A stretch of DNA of 64,000 nucleotides from Rhizobium sp. Leaf306 (GTDB lineage: Bacteria; Pseudomonadota; Alphaproteobacteria; Rhizobiales; Rhizobiaceae). Below are positions 36,746 through 46,023 of this stretch, piece by piece. Position numbers and translations under genes: made by a program. The DNA lies in contig NZ_LMNX01000005.1 of NCBI RefSeq assembly GCF_001423425.1, positions 124,001 through 188,000 of the forward strand, in the 5' to 3' direction. The first letter of the stretch is position 1. Each line of letters begins with the position of its first letter. The notes beneath the pieces were generated by a model. That model saw only the letters and a program-made list of their open reading frames with translations. It did not search any database and was not told where the DNA came from.

Positions 36746-37309
36746 TCAGTTCGGTGAAGTCTCTTCCAGTGCTCGCCGCAGGCGCTCGAACGCCAGCCTG
36801 ATGCGCGACTTTACGGTGCCCAGCGGAAGCCCGGTCGAAGCGGCGATTTCGGAATGGGACTGACCCAGGAAAAAGGCCGCCCGCACCAGCTTCATCTGCT
36901 CGTCCGGAATCTGAGAAAGTGCATCACGGACCCTCTCGTCGCGCTCCTTGCTTTCAAACAAGGTGTCGACGCCCGGTACCTCCGCCAAGGCAAGAAATGT
37001 CTCCTGGCCGTCAAACTTGCGGTTTCGGGCGCGGCGCTTGGCATCGATGTGGCGGTTTCGTGCGACCCGGAACAGCCAGGTCGACAGGCTTGATCTTGCG
37101 GGATCATAGAGGCTGGCACGATGCCAAAGGATGGTCATGACATCCTGGACGAGTTCTTCTGCCTCGTCCGAATTCATGCCGCGCTTCATCAGCCAGGATT
37201 TCAGGCGTGGCGCGAAATGATCAAAAAGCGCAGTGAACGCGTCTTGATCACGCGTTGCAGCCACTGCCCTGACCAGGCGGGCGAAGCGGTCTCTCTCGTC
37301 CCCTAGCAT
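36746..37309 (-). CDS. ECF-type RNA polymerase sigma factor
   Basis: A 187-residue two-domain (sigma2-sigma4) extracytoplasmic-function sigma factor. Region 2 is seen in AEELVQDVMTILWHRASLYD and TWLFRVARNRHIDAKRR, and region 4 in DEQMKLVRAAFFLGQSHSEI and GTVKSRIRLAFERLRR. No anti-sigma gene is next to it: downstream is the convergent DUF1232 gene and upstream a 417-base gap. Its control may therefore be transcriptional or by a distant partner. Confidence 0.93.
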   Translation of the reverse strand: MLGDERDRFARLVRAVAATRDQDAFTALFDHFAPRLKSWLMKRGMNSDEAEELVQDVMTILWHRASLYDPARSSLSTWLFRVARNRHIDAKRRARNRKFDGQETFLALAEVPGVDTLFESKERDERVRDALSQIPDEQMKLVRAAFFLGQSHSEIAASTGLPLGTVKSRIRLAFERLRRALEETSPN

Positions 37310-37726
37310 CTAACCGGCAGTAGGCTTTCTTTGTGAGTAGGCGTCAGCTTTGCGACTATCCTACCGTATCGGTAGAAAAACGGGTAGCGGTTTTAAGCAG
37401 GATTTATACGTAGTTTCAAAGTGCTGCGGCCTGCGTCATCGGACGGACAAACTCTTGCCCAAATCGTTGTTGAGTGATGCGCCCAGAAAACTCGACGTCT
37501 GGAACGGGCATCATCAAACGCAACCCTGCGCCGCATTCGACCACATCCCGGTTCACTACATATTCAGCATCCAATCGATAGTGTTGACTCTTTGGTAACC
37601 GGAATGAAGTCAAAATGGGACCCGACCGTTGGGACGCCGCATATGACGCCCAGACATGACGCCGAGAAGGCATGTCCGTACTGGCCCGGCTCGGGCCCTT
37701 GAAATTACGAAAATTGGCAGGAGATC
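37310..37726. other. Regulatory gap between divergent ECF sigma and IalB genes
   Basis: This 417-base region has lower GC content than its neighbours. It contains the palindrome listed at 37361-37375, a short direct repeat ATGACGCC (at about 37643 and 37657), and a CAGGAGATC ribosome-binding site just before IalB. No gene is evident. Confidence 0.5.
37361..37375. promoter_or_regulatory. Palindromic operator-like site upstream of the sigma gene
   Basis: CTACCGTATCGGTAG is a perfect 6-bp inverted repeat with a 3-base spacer, about 52 bases before the sigma start. Related half-sites (GGGTAG, 37382-37387) follow. It could bind a dimeric regulator; the protein is unknown. Confidence 0.4.
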
Positions 37727-38254
37727 ATGGCCGCTAGAACCGTCGCAATCGCATTGGCGCTTACTCTCGCCGGAATTGGCGCAGGACTTGGCGCCGGCAC
37801 GGGTACCGCTTCCGCCCAGACGCCGAACCGCATCCAGCAGTTCAAGGCGTGGGGTGCGTATTCCTACAAGCAGGGCGCGGCTACGGTCTGCTACGTCTTG
37901 TCCGTCCCGACGACCAAGGAGCCTGCAAGCGTCGATCACGGCGATATCTTCTTCATCGTGTCGCAGCGCCCGGGCCAGAACATCTCCTACGAACCGCAGG
38001 CGATGATGGGCTACACGATGCAGACCAATTCCAAGGTCACCGTGACGATCGACAACAAGAACTTCACGATGTTCACCAAGGACAAGGCCGCCTGGGTCGA
38101 GAACGCCGCCGAAGAACCGGCTCTCGTTGCTGCGATGCGGACCGGTCAGAAGATGAGCGTCAGCGCCGTATCCGGTCGCGGTACCAAGACGTCCTACGCC
38201 TATTCGCTGCAGGGCATTTCAGCGGCTCTGAAGCAGGTCGAATCCTGCAAGTAA
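37727..38254 (+). CDS. Invasion-associated locus B (IalB) family protein
   Basis: The 175-residue secreted protein has a signal peptide (MAARTVAIALALTLAGIG, cleavage near TASAQ) and an IalB domain with QQFKAWGAYSYKQGAATVCY and YEPQAMMGYTMQTNSKVTV. IalB proteins were first linked to erythrocyte entry by Bartonella but are widespread in rhizobia as periplasmic or outer-membrane-associated proteins. The start has a good AGGAG site. A strong terminator follows. Confidence 0.92.
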   Translation: MAARTVAIALALTLAGIGAGLGAGTGTASAQTPNRIQQFKAWGAYSYKQGAATVCYVLSVPTTKEPASVDHGDIFFIVSQRPGQNISYEPQAMMGYTMQTNSKVTVTIDNKNFTMFTKDKAAWVENAAEEPALVAAMRTGQKMSVSAVSGRGTKTSYAYSLQGISAALKQVESCK

Positions 38255-38278
38255 GCAGAGATTGCCACCACCGCATTG

Positions 38279-38307
38279 GAAGGCCGGTCATCGACCGGCC
38301 TTTTGCG
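38279..38307 (+). terminator. Rho-independent terminator after the IalB gene
   Basis: GGCCGGT pairs with ACCGGCC (38282-38300) around a short loop, with an A-rich left side and TTTTGCGTTT on the right. It lies about 25 bases after the stop. Confidence 0.85.
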
Positions 38308-38491
38308 TTTGACGAAGAATAGTGACGTGGCGTCGTTTTGATGATAAAGCGCCCGTCAAGTTTAGTCCTGCGCGACCGTTCCTCGGAAAGTCGCTTACCC
38401 GGGACGCCATGATTTCACAGAAAGACATGCCACGGCGATGCGCGAAACCTGCGCTGGGCGAAGGCATGTTATTCGAACGGGATATGAAGAA

Positions 38492-39730
38492 ATGTCGGTC
38501 TCCGAGGCCTTTGCGCCTGTCGCCATCAAGAAGCCGCTCGTCGCCAATCCGGACCTCTATAGCGAAAAGCCGTCGCTGATCGGCCTGTCGCGCGAGGATA
38601 TGGGCGCGGCGCTGCGAGAAAAGGGCATACCGGAAAAGCAGGCGCGGATGCGCGTCAGCCAGCTCTGGCACTGGCTCTACATTCGCGGCGTGTCGGATTT
38701 CGACGCGATGACGAATGTCGCCAAGGACATGCGCGAAATGCTGAAGATGCATTTCACCATTGCGCGTCCCGAAGTGGTGGAAGAGCAGATCTCCAATGAC
38801 GGCACCCGCAAGTGGCTGCTGCGCTTCCCGCCGCGCGGTGCCGGCCGTCCGGTCGAGGTCGAAACGGTCTACATTCCCGAAGAGGGCCGCGGCACGCTCT
38901 GCATATCCAGCCAGGTCGGCTGTTCGCTCACCTGTTCCTTCTGCCATACCGGCACCCAGCGCCTCGTGCGCAACCTGACGGCCGAGGAAATCCTTGGCCA
39001 GCTGCTTCTGGCGCGCGACCGGCTGGGGGATTTCCCCGGTGCCGACACGCCGCCCGGCGCTTTCGTGCCGACTGGCGACCGCAAGGTCACGAATGTCGTC
39101 ATGATGGGCATGGGCGAGCCGCTCTACAATTTCGAAAGCGTCAAGACGGCGCTGCTGATCGCGACAGACGGCGACGGGCTTTCGCTGTCGAAGCGTCGTG
39201 TCACGCTGTCGACGTCGGGCGTCGTGCCGGAAATCTATCGCACAGGCACGGAGATCGGCGTGATGCTGGCGATCTCGCTGCATGCGGTCCGCGACGAGCT
39301 GCGCGACATGCTGGTGCCGATCAACAAGAAGTATCCGCTGAAGGAACTGCTGGAAGCCTGCCGCCAGTATCCGAGCCTGTCCAACGCCCGTCGCATCACA
39401 TTCGAATATGTGATGCTGAAGGACGTCAACGACAGCCTCGAGGATGCCAAGCTGCTGACCCAGATGCTGAAGGGCATTCCGGCGAAGATCAATCTCATCC
39501 CGTTCAACCCGTGGCCCGGTACCAATTACCAGTGCTCGGATTGGGAGACGATCACCAAGTTTGCCGACTTCATCAACCAGGCAGGCTATGCCTCGCCGAT
39601 CCGCACGCCACGCGGCCGCGACATTCTCGCCGCCTGTGGCCAGCTGAAGTCGGAATCGGAGCGCATGCGCAAGACCGATCGCCTCGCCTTCGAAGCGATG
39701 ATGATCGCCGGCCATGGCGAAGACGACTGA
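38492..39730 (+). CDS. rlmN: Dual-specificity 23S rRNA/tRNA adenine-C2 methyltransferase RlmN
   Basis: The 412-residue radical-SAM enzyme methylates A2503 of 23S rRNA and A37 of some tRNAs. The cluster motif is CSLTCSFC (Cys144, 148, 151), GEPLYNF and the C-terminal AACGQL with methyl-carrying Cys382 are present. The ATG at 38492 begins the family-like [10 protein letters not shown]; the frame is open further upstream without similarity. The rhizobial protein has an N-terminal extension of about 20 residues relative to E. coli. Confidence 0.96.
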   Translation: MSVSEAFAPVAIKKPLVANPDLYSEKPSLIGLSREDMGAALREKGIPEKQARMRVSQLWHWLYIRGVSDFDAMTNVAKDMREMLKMHFTIARPEVVEEQISNDGTRKWLLRFPPRGAGRPVEVETVYIPEEGRGTLCISSQVGCSLTCSFCHTGTQRLVRNLTAEEILGQLLLARDRLGDFPGADTPPGAFVPTGDRKVTNVVMMGMGEPLYNFESVKTALLIATDGDGLSLSKRRVTLSTSGVVPEIYRTGTEIGVMLAISLHAVRDELRDMLVPINKKYPLKELLEACRQYPSLSNARRITFEYVMLKDVNDSLEDAKLLTQMLKGIPAKINLIPFNPWPGTNYQCSDWETITKFADFINQAGYASPIRTPRGRDILAACGQLKSESERMRKTDRLAFEAMMIAGHGEDD

Positions 39731-39941
39731 CGCCGGGAGGGCTTCGATTGCTGGCTGAACCGGCTCGAAGCCTGGAAACCTCTCATCAGTCCTTTCGTTT
39801 CTGACACCGAGCGCTCGAGGGGCGGCAAAAATGCCGCCTGGCGCGGCGCAAATGCGCTTGATTCCGTTGTAGGGGTCATATGCAGGCTGCAATAATCTGA
39901 TATCGATGTGGCTCATCCAGGTGCAACCGGAAGATGCCGCC

Positions 39942-41108
39942 ATGTTTCAGCATCCCATTAGGAAGTCTGCATTTTATGTATCACTAACAGGCGGAACGAT
40001 AGTTGCTGCCTTAATTTCCACAACCGCAGAAGCGCATGTGAAATGGTTCGCACCCTACATCGTGGGTGCGCCTCTCCAGCCGGTCGAAACTGTTCTGCGT
40101 GATATCTGGTTTTGGGTGGCGATCGCACTCGTTCTCGTTTGTTTCGCCGCAGCCCGGGTCATAGAAACCAGCCGTTTTGGACCGTTGATCTTCGAAGCGC
40201 TTGATCGCTTTACCTCGCCGCTCTGGGCGAGGATCGACGATTATGTCCGCGTCGTCATTGGCTCGTTCTTCGTCGCGATCTTTGCCACGGGTGGCGTTTA
40301 CCTGACACCGGACCTGAAGACGCCTGCCGAATGGGTGTCCTGGCTGCAGTTGCTGATCGCTGCCCTGATCTTCTCGCGGCGGACCATGCCTTTCGCCGGC
40401 CTTGGAATTGTTGCCCTATGGCTGCTCGCGGCGCGGGACTACGATCTCTTCCACTTGTTCGACTATTTGGCGCTCGGGCTCGGCGTTGCCGCCTACCTGA
40501 TCATCGAGCCGATGAAAGACGACTGGCGTGTCCACCGTTTTGAAGTGCTGCGCTGGGGGCTAGCTATCGCGCTGATGTGGTCGAGCCTCGAAAAATTTGC
40601 CTATCCCGAATGGTTCTATCCGCTGGTGGTGGAAAAGCCCTTTCTCACGATGGGCATGCCCCGCGATGTCTTTATTCCCATGGCCGGTATCGCCGAATTC
40701 ACCATGGGCTTCGGTCTTCTCTGGACCGCGCTTATCCGCCGCCTTTCGGCCATCGCAATGATCGTCATCTTCACCTCGGCCGTCTTGCCGTTCGGGCGTA
40801 TAGATCTGATCGGCCACGGGTTGATCACCGCCATCCTGGTGGCGGTTGCCTGCGACCAGAACCGGGCAGACGGGCTGCTGCCCGGACTGAAACAAAAGCT
40901 TTCGGCCATCCCTGCCGGGCTGGCTTTCGCCATCGTGGTTTTCATGAGTGGCTATTGGGGCCTGCATCTCGCCTTCTATGGTGCCGGAGGCTTTTCCGGG
41001 CCGGTGGCGGCCGAAAAGACCACCCATTCCCACAGCGTCGAATACCCGCATGGCCCGCAGTCCGACATCGGAATTGGTGCCCCGCCCACCCGCGGCCAGG
41101 GGGAGTAA
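39942..41108 (+). CDS. Polytopic membrane protein with DoxX-like region
   Basis: The 388-residue protein has a signal-like first segment ending TTAEA, then HVKWFAPYIVGAP and about nine to ten transmembrane helices. A DoxX-like stretch, ALMWSSLEKFAYPEWFYPL, begins the C-terminal half. The tail is soluble and His-rich (TTHSHSVEYPHG). I do not know a function. ATG at 39942 has GGAAG upstream and is preferred to an ATG 36 bases earlier. It stands alone between rlmN and the convergent LysE gene. Confidence 0.75.
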   Translation: MFQHPIRKSAFYVSLTGGTIVAALISTTAEAHVKWFAPYIVGAPLQPVETVLRDIWFWVAIALVLVCFAAARVIETSRFGPLIFEALDRFTSPLWARIDDYVRVVIGSFFVAIFATGGVYLTPDLKTPAEWVSWLQLLIAALIFSRRTMPFAGLGIVALWLLAARDYDLFHLFDYLALGLGVAAYLIIEPMKDDWRVHRFEVLRWGLAIALMWSSLEKFAYPEWFYPLVVEKPFLTMGMPRDVFIPMAGIAEFTMGFGLLWTALIRRLSAIAMIVIFTSAVLPFGRIDLIGHGLITAILVAVACDQNRADGLLPGLKQKLSAIPAGLAFAIVVFMSGYWGLHLAFYGAGGFSGPVAAEKTTHSHSVEYPHGPQSDIGIGAPPTRGQGE

Positions 41109-41163
41109 CAGAAGAGTCGTCCTTCGACGCGAAGCGAAGGTAGTTTGAAACGAAGGGGCGACC

Positions 41164-41805
41164 TTATCTCGACTGCGTCATGAAGATCTTCACGGCGAAG
41201 ACAGAGAACACGCCGGCGAAGGTGTAGTCGAGGCCGCGCAGGACTTTCGGATTTCTCTGCAGCCAGTTTGCAAGCCGATCGGCGGCAAGCACGACGATCA
41301 GGTTCACCGGCATGCCGATGGCGATGAAGAAGATCCCGAAGAAGACCAGCTTGCCCGTCACATGCGGATCTGTCGCCGTCACGAACTGCGGCAGGAAGGT
41401 CATGAAGAAGATGATCACCTTCGGATTGAGGATATTCACCCAGAAGCCGATCGAGATATTTGCGAGCGGGCTTGCCGTTGCGCGCTCCACGGTTTCGACG
41501 GAGAAGCTGGAGCCGAAGCGGATCGCCTGGATCGCCAGCCACAGCAGGTAGGCGGCGCCGCCTGTTTTCAGGATGAAGAAGGCGGTGGGCGACGCGGTAA
41601 TCAGCGCCGAGATGCCGAAGGCGACCAGAAGCGTGTGGCAGACGACGCCGAGACTGGTGCCGAGCACCACGAACAGTGCCGATCTGCGCCCCTGCGCAAG
41701 CGCCCGGCTGATCGACAGCGTCATATCAGGCCCAGGCGTCAGAGCCAGAAGCAAGCCGGCTGCGGTGAAGGCCAGAAGCGATGCAAGGCTTGGCAGGAAT
41801 TCCAT
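41164..41805 (-). CDS. LysE-family amino-acid exporter
   Basis: A 213-residue protein with about six hydrophobic helices and LysE/RhtB features: LLLALTPGPDMTLSISRALA in the first loop, GTSLGVVCHTLLVAFG and NILNPKVIIFFMTFLPQF. These proteins export amino acids such as lysine, threonine or homoserine lactone. The substrate is not certain. It lies 71 bases downstream of the SDR gene in the same direction. Confidence 0.92.
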   Translation of the reverse strand: MEFLPSLASLLAFTAAGLLLALTPGPDMTLSISRALAQGRRSALFVVLGTSLGVVCHTLLVAFGISALITASPTAFFILKTGGAAYLLWLAIQAIRFGSSFSVETVERATASPLANISIGFWVNILNPKVIIFFMTFLPQFVTATDPHVTGKLVFFGIFFIAIGMPVNLIVVLAADRLANWLQRNPKVLRGLDYTFAGVFSVFAVKIFMTQSR

Positions 41806-41876
41806 TGATGTCCTCGAAAGCCGGATGACGGTTGTCGCTTTTTATCCGGCTTTCGAAGTCCTGCCAAACCTGTTGA

Positions 41877-42734
41877 TCAACTGCCGCTGATGAATTTTTT
41901 TGATGCATCCGTGAAGTCCGGATGCCAGCGCGACAGAGGCGGACGGTTTTCGATGATGTCGCCGATTGCCCATGCCATGCGCCGCTCGTCCGTCTTGCGG
42001 TCGACGTCGTTGTCCGGGCAAAGGATGTAGAAATCCCCGCGTTCGAGGCTTTCCAGCATGAACTGCACCGTCTGTTCGGAGGTCCAGGCGGCATCGGGCT
42101 TTTCGGTGCGGTCTCCCTTGGTCAGGCCGGTATAGACGAAGCCCGGAATGAGAAGGTGAGCGCTGACCTTGCACTCGGGCATGTTGCGCAATTCGTGCTG
42201 CAAGGCTTCGGTGAAGGCTTTCACGCCCGCCTTGGAGACATTGTAGGCGGGATCGCCGGGAGGCGTGGTGATGCCCTGTTTCGACCCGGTGTTGATGATA
42301 AGCGCCGGTTCGCCATGGGCGATCATGCCGGGGCCGAAGGTTCTGCTGCCATTGACGACGCCCATCAGGTTGACGGCGAGAACGTTGTCCCAGTTGACCT
42401 GCGGGCCGAACAGGCTGCTGCCGGGCTGGATGCCGGCATTGTTCATCAGCACGTGCACCCGGCCGAAGCGCTGCAGAACGGCGCGTTCCAGAGCTTCGAT
42501 TTCAGCCGGCTTCGAGACGTCGGTGCCGATTGCCACGACATCGGCCTCGCCATCGCTGGAAAGGGCAGCAACCTCGCGGCACGCCTCTGAAAGCCGGTCG
42601 CCCTCAAGATCCGCCAGGACGACGCACATGCCGAGTTTCGCAAATTCCTTGGCAGCGGCAAGGCCGATACCGGAGGCGGCGCCGGTGACGACGGCGACAT
42701 TGTCTTTCTTCAGAGCAGGGTGAGTGATGGACAT
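41877..42734 (-). CDS. Short-chain dehydrogenase/reductase
   Basis: A 285-residue NAD(P)-dependent SDR: nucleotide motif TGAASGIG (residues 17-24), NNAG (98-101), catalytic Ser151 (NTGSKQG), Tyr164 and Lys168 (YNVSK). Asp41/Asp42 after the second strand (VVLADLEG) favours NAD. The ATG at 42734 has AGGAGA upstream; a longer frame from 42782 lacks a site. The alcohol or ketone substrate is unknown. Confidence 0.93.
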   Translation of the reverse strand: MSITHPALKKDNVAVVTGAASGIGLAAAKEFAKLGMCVVLADLEGDRLSEACREVAALSSDGEADVVAIGTDVSKPAEIEALERAVLQRFGRVHVLMNNAGIQPGSSLFGPQVNWDNVLAVNLMGVVNGSRTFGPGMIAHGEPALIINTGSKQGITTPPGDPAYNVSKAGVKAFTEALQHELRNMPECKVSAHLLIPGFVYTGLTKGDRTEKPDAAWTSEQTVQFMLESLERGDFYILCPDNDVDRKTDERRMAWAIGDIIENRPPLSRWHPDFTDASKKFISGS

Positions 42735-42866
42735 GGGAAGTCTCCTCTTGGACGCTTCTGCTGAAAGGCTTGAAGTGATCAAACGCTCGGGTGTTCAAAG
42801 GCTCGGCGCGATATGGTATCCTCCACGGGATCCGTCAACATGACGCGAGATCGAATCGGAGCCGGC

Positions 42867-43121
42867 ATGATGGGCGAACTTAGATCTATCAGAGTTGACG
42901 AAAAACTGGCCGCCTTTGTTGAAAAGCAGGTCGAGGACGGACGTTATGGCTCCGCCAGCGAAGTGATCGAGGACGCGCTGCGCCTGCTGCAGGAAAGCGA
43001 CGCCGCCTCGCTGGAGGCCATCCGCGCGGCGATCCAAGAAGGCGAAGACTCTGGTGAGCCGCAGCCGTTCGATTTCGATGAATTCATAGAGCAGAAGCGG
43101 GCGCGGCGCCTGCAGCCATGA
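42867..43121 (+). CDS. parD: ParD-family antitoxin
   Basis: The 84-residue protein has a ribbon-helix-helix DNA-binding N-terminus (SIRVDEKLAAFVEKQVEDGR) and SASEVIEDALRLLQE, followed by an acidic, flexible tail (EDSGEPQPFDFDEF) that would wrap the toxin. It stops four bases into the ParE gene (ATGA). Two ATG codons at 42867 and 42870 follow GGAG. It should autorepress its operon. Confidence 0.9.
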   Translation: MMGELRSIRVDEKLAAFVEKQVEDGRYGSASEVIEDALRLLQESDAASLEAIRAAIQEGEDSGEPQPFDFDEFIEQKRARRLQP

Positions 43122-43408
43122 AGGCGCTGGTTTTTGCGCCGAACGCCGTCGCCGATATTGATGGGATTTACGATCATACGGAAGAATTCTGGGGCTTCGA
43201 ACAGGCTGAGGACTATACGTTCAGCCTGAGGCAGGCGTGCCGGATCCTCGCTGCGGGCGAACGACGCGGCCGGCATGTGCGCGGGATCAAGACCGGGTAT
43301 CTGGCGCTGACCTATCGGTCTCACTTCATCATCTATCGTGAGACAAAAACCCAGGTCGTGATCATCCGCATCCTGCATCAACGCATGAACCTGTCGCGCC
43401 ATCTCTGA
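43118..43408 (+). CDS. parE: ParE-family toxin
   Basis: A 96-residue RelE/ParE-fold toxin: start MKALVFAPNAVADIDGIYDH, mid RRGRHVRGIKTGYLALTYRS, end FIIYRETKTQVVIIRILHQR. ParE toxins typically poison DNA gyrase; with RelE-like folds the mRNA-cleaving type cannot be excluded. It is translationally coupled to the antitoxin. The module is a chromosomal accessory pair inserted between the SDR gene and argG. Confidence 0.9.
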   Translation: MKALVFAPNAVADIDGIYDHTEEFWGFEQAEDYTFSLRQACRILAAGERRGRHVRGIKTGYLALTYRSHFIIYRETKTQVVIIRILHQRMNLSRHL

Positions 43409-43519
43409 CGCGGTCGCTTCCGGGTTTTTCTTGCGCGGCTTTTGAAACTCGCTAAAAGTGCGCCATCCCAGACACGACGGTTGATCCAACCGCCGCCACC
43501 CGCAGACGGACAATTCGAC

Positions 43520-44743
43520 ATGGCACTTCCGAAAGACGTAAAAAAGGTCGTTCTCGCCTATTCCGGCGGTCTCGACACCTCGATCATCCTGAAATGGCTG
43601 CAGACCGAACTCAACGCGGAAGTGGTGACCTTCACCGCCGATCTCGGTCAGGGCGAAGAGCTGGAACCGGCGCGCAAGAAGGCCGAGATGCTCGGGATCA
43701 AGGAGATCTATATCGAGGACGTCCGCGAGGAATTCGTCCGCGACTTCGTCTTCCCGATGTTCCGCGCCAATGCCGTCTATGAAGGCGTCTACCTGCTCGG
43801 CACATCGATTGCCCGGCCGCTGATCTCCAAGCATCTGATCGAGATCGCCCGCAAGACCGGTGCCGATGCGATCGCGCACGGCGCGACCGGCAAGGGCAAC
43901 GACCAGGTCCGCTTCGAGCTGTCGGCCTACGCGCTCAATCCCGATATCAAGGTCATCGCGCCCTGGCGCGACTGGGCTTTCAAGAGCCGTACGGACCTTT
44001 TGAACTTCGCCGAACAGAACCAGATCCCGGTTGCCAAGGACAAGAAGGGCGAAGCGCCGTTCTCGGTCGATGCCAACCTGCTGCACTCGTCCTCCGAAGG
44101 CAAGGTTCTGGAGGACCCGGCGGTCGAGGCTCCCGAATACGTGCATATGCGCACGATTTCGCCGGAAGCTGCACCGGATCAGGCGACAACCATCAAGGTC
44201 GGCTTCCGCAAGGGCGATGCCTGCTCGATCAATGGCGTCGAGATGTCTCCGGCAACCCTGCTCGCTGCGCTCAACACCTACGGTCGCGACAACGGTATCG
44301 GCCGTCTCGATCTGGTCGAGAACCGGTTCGTCGGCATGAAGTCGCGTGGCATCTACGAGACCCCCGGCGGCACGATCCTGCTCACCGCTCACCGCGCCAT
44401 CGAATCCATCACGCTCGACCGGGGTGCAGCTCACCTAAAGGATGAGCTGATGCCGAAATATGCCGAGCTCATCTATTACGGCTTCTGGTATTCGCCAGAG
44501 CGCGAGATGCTGCAGGCCATGATCGACAAGAGCCAGGAGCATGTCGAAGGTGAAGTGACGCTGAAGCTCTACAAGGGCAATGTCATGGTCATCGGCCGCG
44601 AGAGCGCGAAGTCGCTCTATTCCGACCAGCTGGTCACGTTCGAGGACGACCAGGGCGCCTACGACCAGAAGGATGCAGCCGGCTTTATCAAGCTCAATGC
44701 ACTGCGCCTGCGCACGCTCGCCAAGCGCAACCAACTCGGCTAA
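43520..44743 (+). CDS. argG: Argininosuccinate synthase
   Basis: A 407-residue ATP-pyrophosphatase-fold enzyme that joins citrulline and aspartate in arginine synthesis. The N-terminal [16 protein letters not shown] is the nucleotide-binding PP-motif; [16 protein letters not shown] and [16 protein letters not shown] are also typical. The ATG at 43520 gives the family length; upstream codons in frame are unlike the family. A terminator follows. Confidence 0.97.
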   Translation: MALPKDVKKVVLAYSGGLDTSIILKWLQTELNAEVVTFTADLGQGEELEPARKKAEMLGIKEIYIEDVREEFVRDFVFPMFRANAVYEGVYLLGTSIARPLISKHLIEIARKTGADAIAHGATGKGNDQVRFELSAYALNPDIKVIAPWRDWAFKSRTDLLNFAEQNQIPVAKDKKGEAPFSVDANLLHSSSEGKVLEDPAVEAPEYVHMRTISPEAAPDQATTIKVGFRKGDACSINGVEMSPATLLAALNTYGRDNGIGRLDLVENRFVGMKSRGIYETPGGTILLTAHRAIESITLDRGAAHLKDELMPKYAELIYYGFWYSPEREMLQAMIDKSQEHVEGEVTLKLYKGNVMVIGRESAKSLYSDQLVTFEDDQGAYDQKDAAGFIKLNALRLRTLAKRNQLG

Positions 44744-44767
44744 GCGCCTTCGCGCCAAACGATATCA

Positions 44768-44803
44768 AGGCCTGTTTCCGGAAACGGAGGCGGGCTTTTT
44801 TAT
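44768..44803 (+). terminator. Rho-independent terminator after argG
   Basis: GCCTGTTTCCG pairs with CGGAGGCGGGC (with G-U pairs) around a GAAA loop, followed by TTTTTT. Its right end touches the stop of the convergent MFS gene. Confidence 0.8.
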
Positions 44804-46023
44804 TGGCGACGGCTGATGATCCGGTAGGCGATGTAACTGCCGACGGCGACATATTCCATGGCGGGAATGATAGTGCCGATAGCCGTTAAAGGGTCGCCGA
44901 AGACAGCGGCGAGTAGGCCGCCGACAAAGCCGCCGCCCATCTGGATGAAACCCATCAGTGCGGAAGCGGAGCCTGCCGTCTTCGGGAATGGGGCGAGGCC
45001 GACCGTCACTGTGTAGGGCGAGATGAACGCGATGCCGAAGGTGGAGACGCCGACCGGTAGCATGATCGATAGGAAGGACGGTGGCAGCAGATGAACGGAG
45101 AGGGCCATCATCGTGCCCCCGATACCGCTGAACATGAGCCCGATCACCACCGTCGTCGGCCCGCTGATGCGCCCGGACACAAGCCGCAGTGCAATCGACC
45201 CGCTGAGAAAAGCGCCGGTCTGGATGAGCATGCCGAGGCCGAACTGCGTCGGGGTCAGCCCCACTTCACCGATCAGCACGAAGGGAAGCATCGTTCCCTG
45301 GGCGTAGAGCGCGCCGATCGCGCCGCCGAGGACAAGAGATGGAAGAAGGAAGCGCAGGTCGGTGAGAAGGGAGAAGTAGGTCGAAACCAGGATCGAGGGT
45401 CTGAGCCGGCTGCGGTCGGGAACCGTTGTTTCCTTGAGGAACAGCAGGCAGCTTGCCAGCACGATAACGCCGAAGATGACCATCAGTACGAAGACGGATT
45501 TCCAGCCGAATACCGACAGCGACAGGCCGCCGATGGTGGGGCCGATTGCTGGACCCACCGCCAGCATGATGCCGATCATGTTCATGATGCGGGTGGCTTC
45601 GAAACCGACGAACTGGTCGCGAACCGCGGCACGGGCAACCGTCATGCCGACGGAAGCGCCGACCCCCTGCACCAGCCGCCCAGCCAGGATCCAGTCGACC
45701 GAGGGTGCAAAGACCGCCATCAGCGAGCCGACGAGATAGATCAGCAGGAATGCGATGCTCGCGGACCGGCGACCGAATGCGTCTGAGGCCGGTCCTGCCA
45801 GAAGCTGTGCGACGGCAAAGCCGCCGAAGTAAAGTGTCAGACTGAGCTTGATTGCCGCTTCCGACGTGCCGAAGGCCTTCACGAGTTCCGGCATCGCAGG
45901 CGTGTAGATCGCCATCGAGACCGGGCCGATTGCCGTCAGGAGGGCGCCGAGCAGCGTGGTTCGCAGCGCGGTCATTCGATTGGGAGGTGTCGTTGCGGAG
46001 GCGGCCTGCGTATCAGCTGTCAT
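44800..46023 (-). CDS. Bcr/CflA-family MFS drug efflux protein
   Basis: The 407-residue transporter has about twelve helices and the family loop pattern GPASDAFGRRSASIAF, RLVQGVGASVGMTVARAA and GGLSLSVFGWKSVF. It would expel drugs (bicyclomycin/chloramphenicol-type) or metabolites with protons. It starts (ATG, 46023) inside the end of the MarR gene, an overlap of 11 bases, so the regulator and pump are one operon. Confidence 0.92.
   Translation of the reverse strand: MTADTQAASATTPPNRMTALRTTLLGALLTAIGPVSMAIYTPAMPELVKAFGTSEAAIKLSLTLYFGGFAVAQLLAGPASDAFGRRSASIAFLLIYLVGSLMAVFAPSVDWILAGRLVQGVGASVGMTVARAAVRDQFVGFEATRIMNMIGIMLAVGPAIGPTIGGLSLSVFGWKSVFVLMVIFGVIVLASCLLFLKETTVPDRSRLRPSILVSTYFSLLTDLRFLLPSLVLGGAIGALYAQGTMLPFVLIGEVGLTPTQFGLGMLIQTGAFLSGSIALRLVSGRISGPTTVVIGLMFSGIGGTMMALSVHLLPPSFLSIMLPVGVSTFGIAFISPYTVTVGLAPFPKTAGSASALMGFIQMGGGFVGGLLAAVFGDPLTAIGTIIPAMEYVAVGSYIAYRIISRRQ

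Noticed and set aside
42944-44434. A 496-codon minus-strand frame opposite argG and parE
   Set aside because: It crosses two well-defined genes; no recognisable content.
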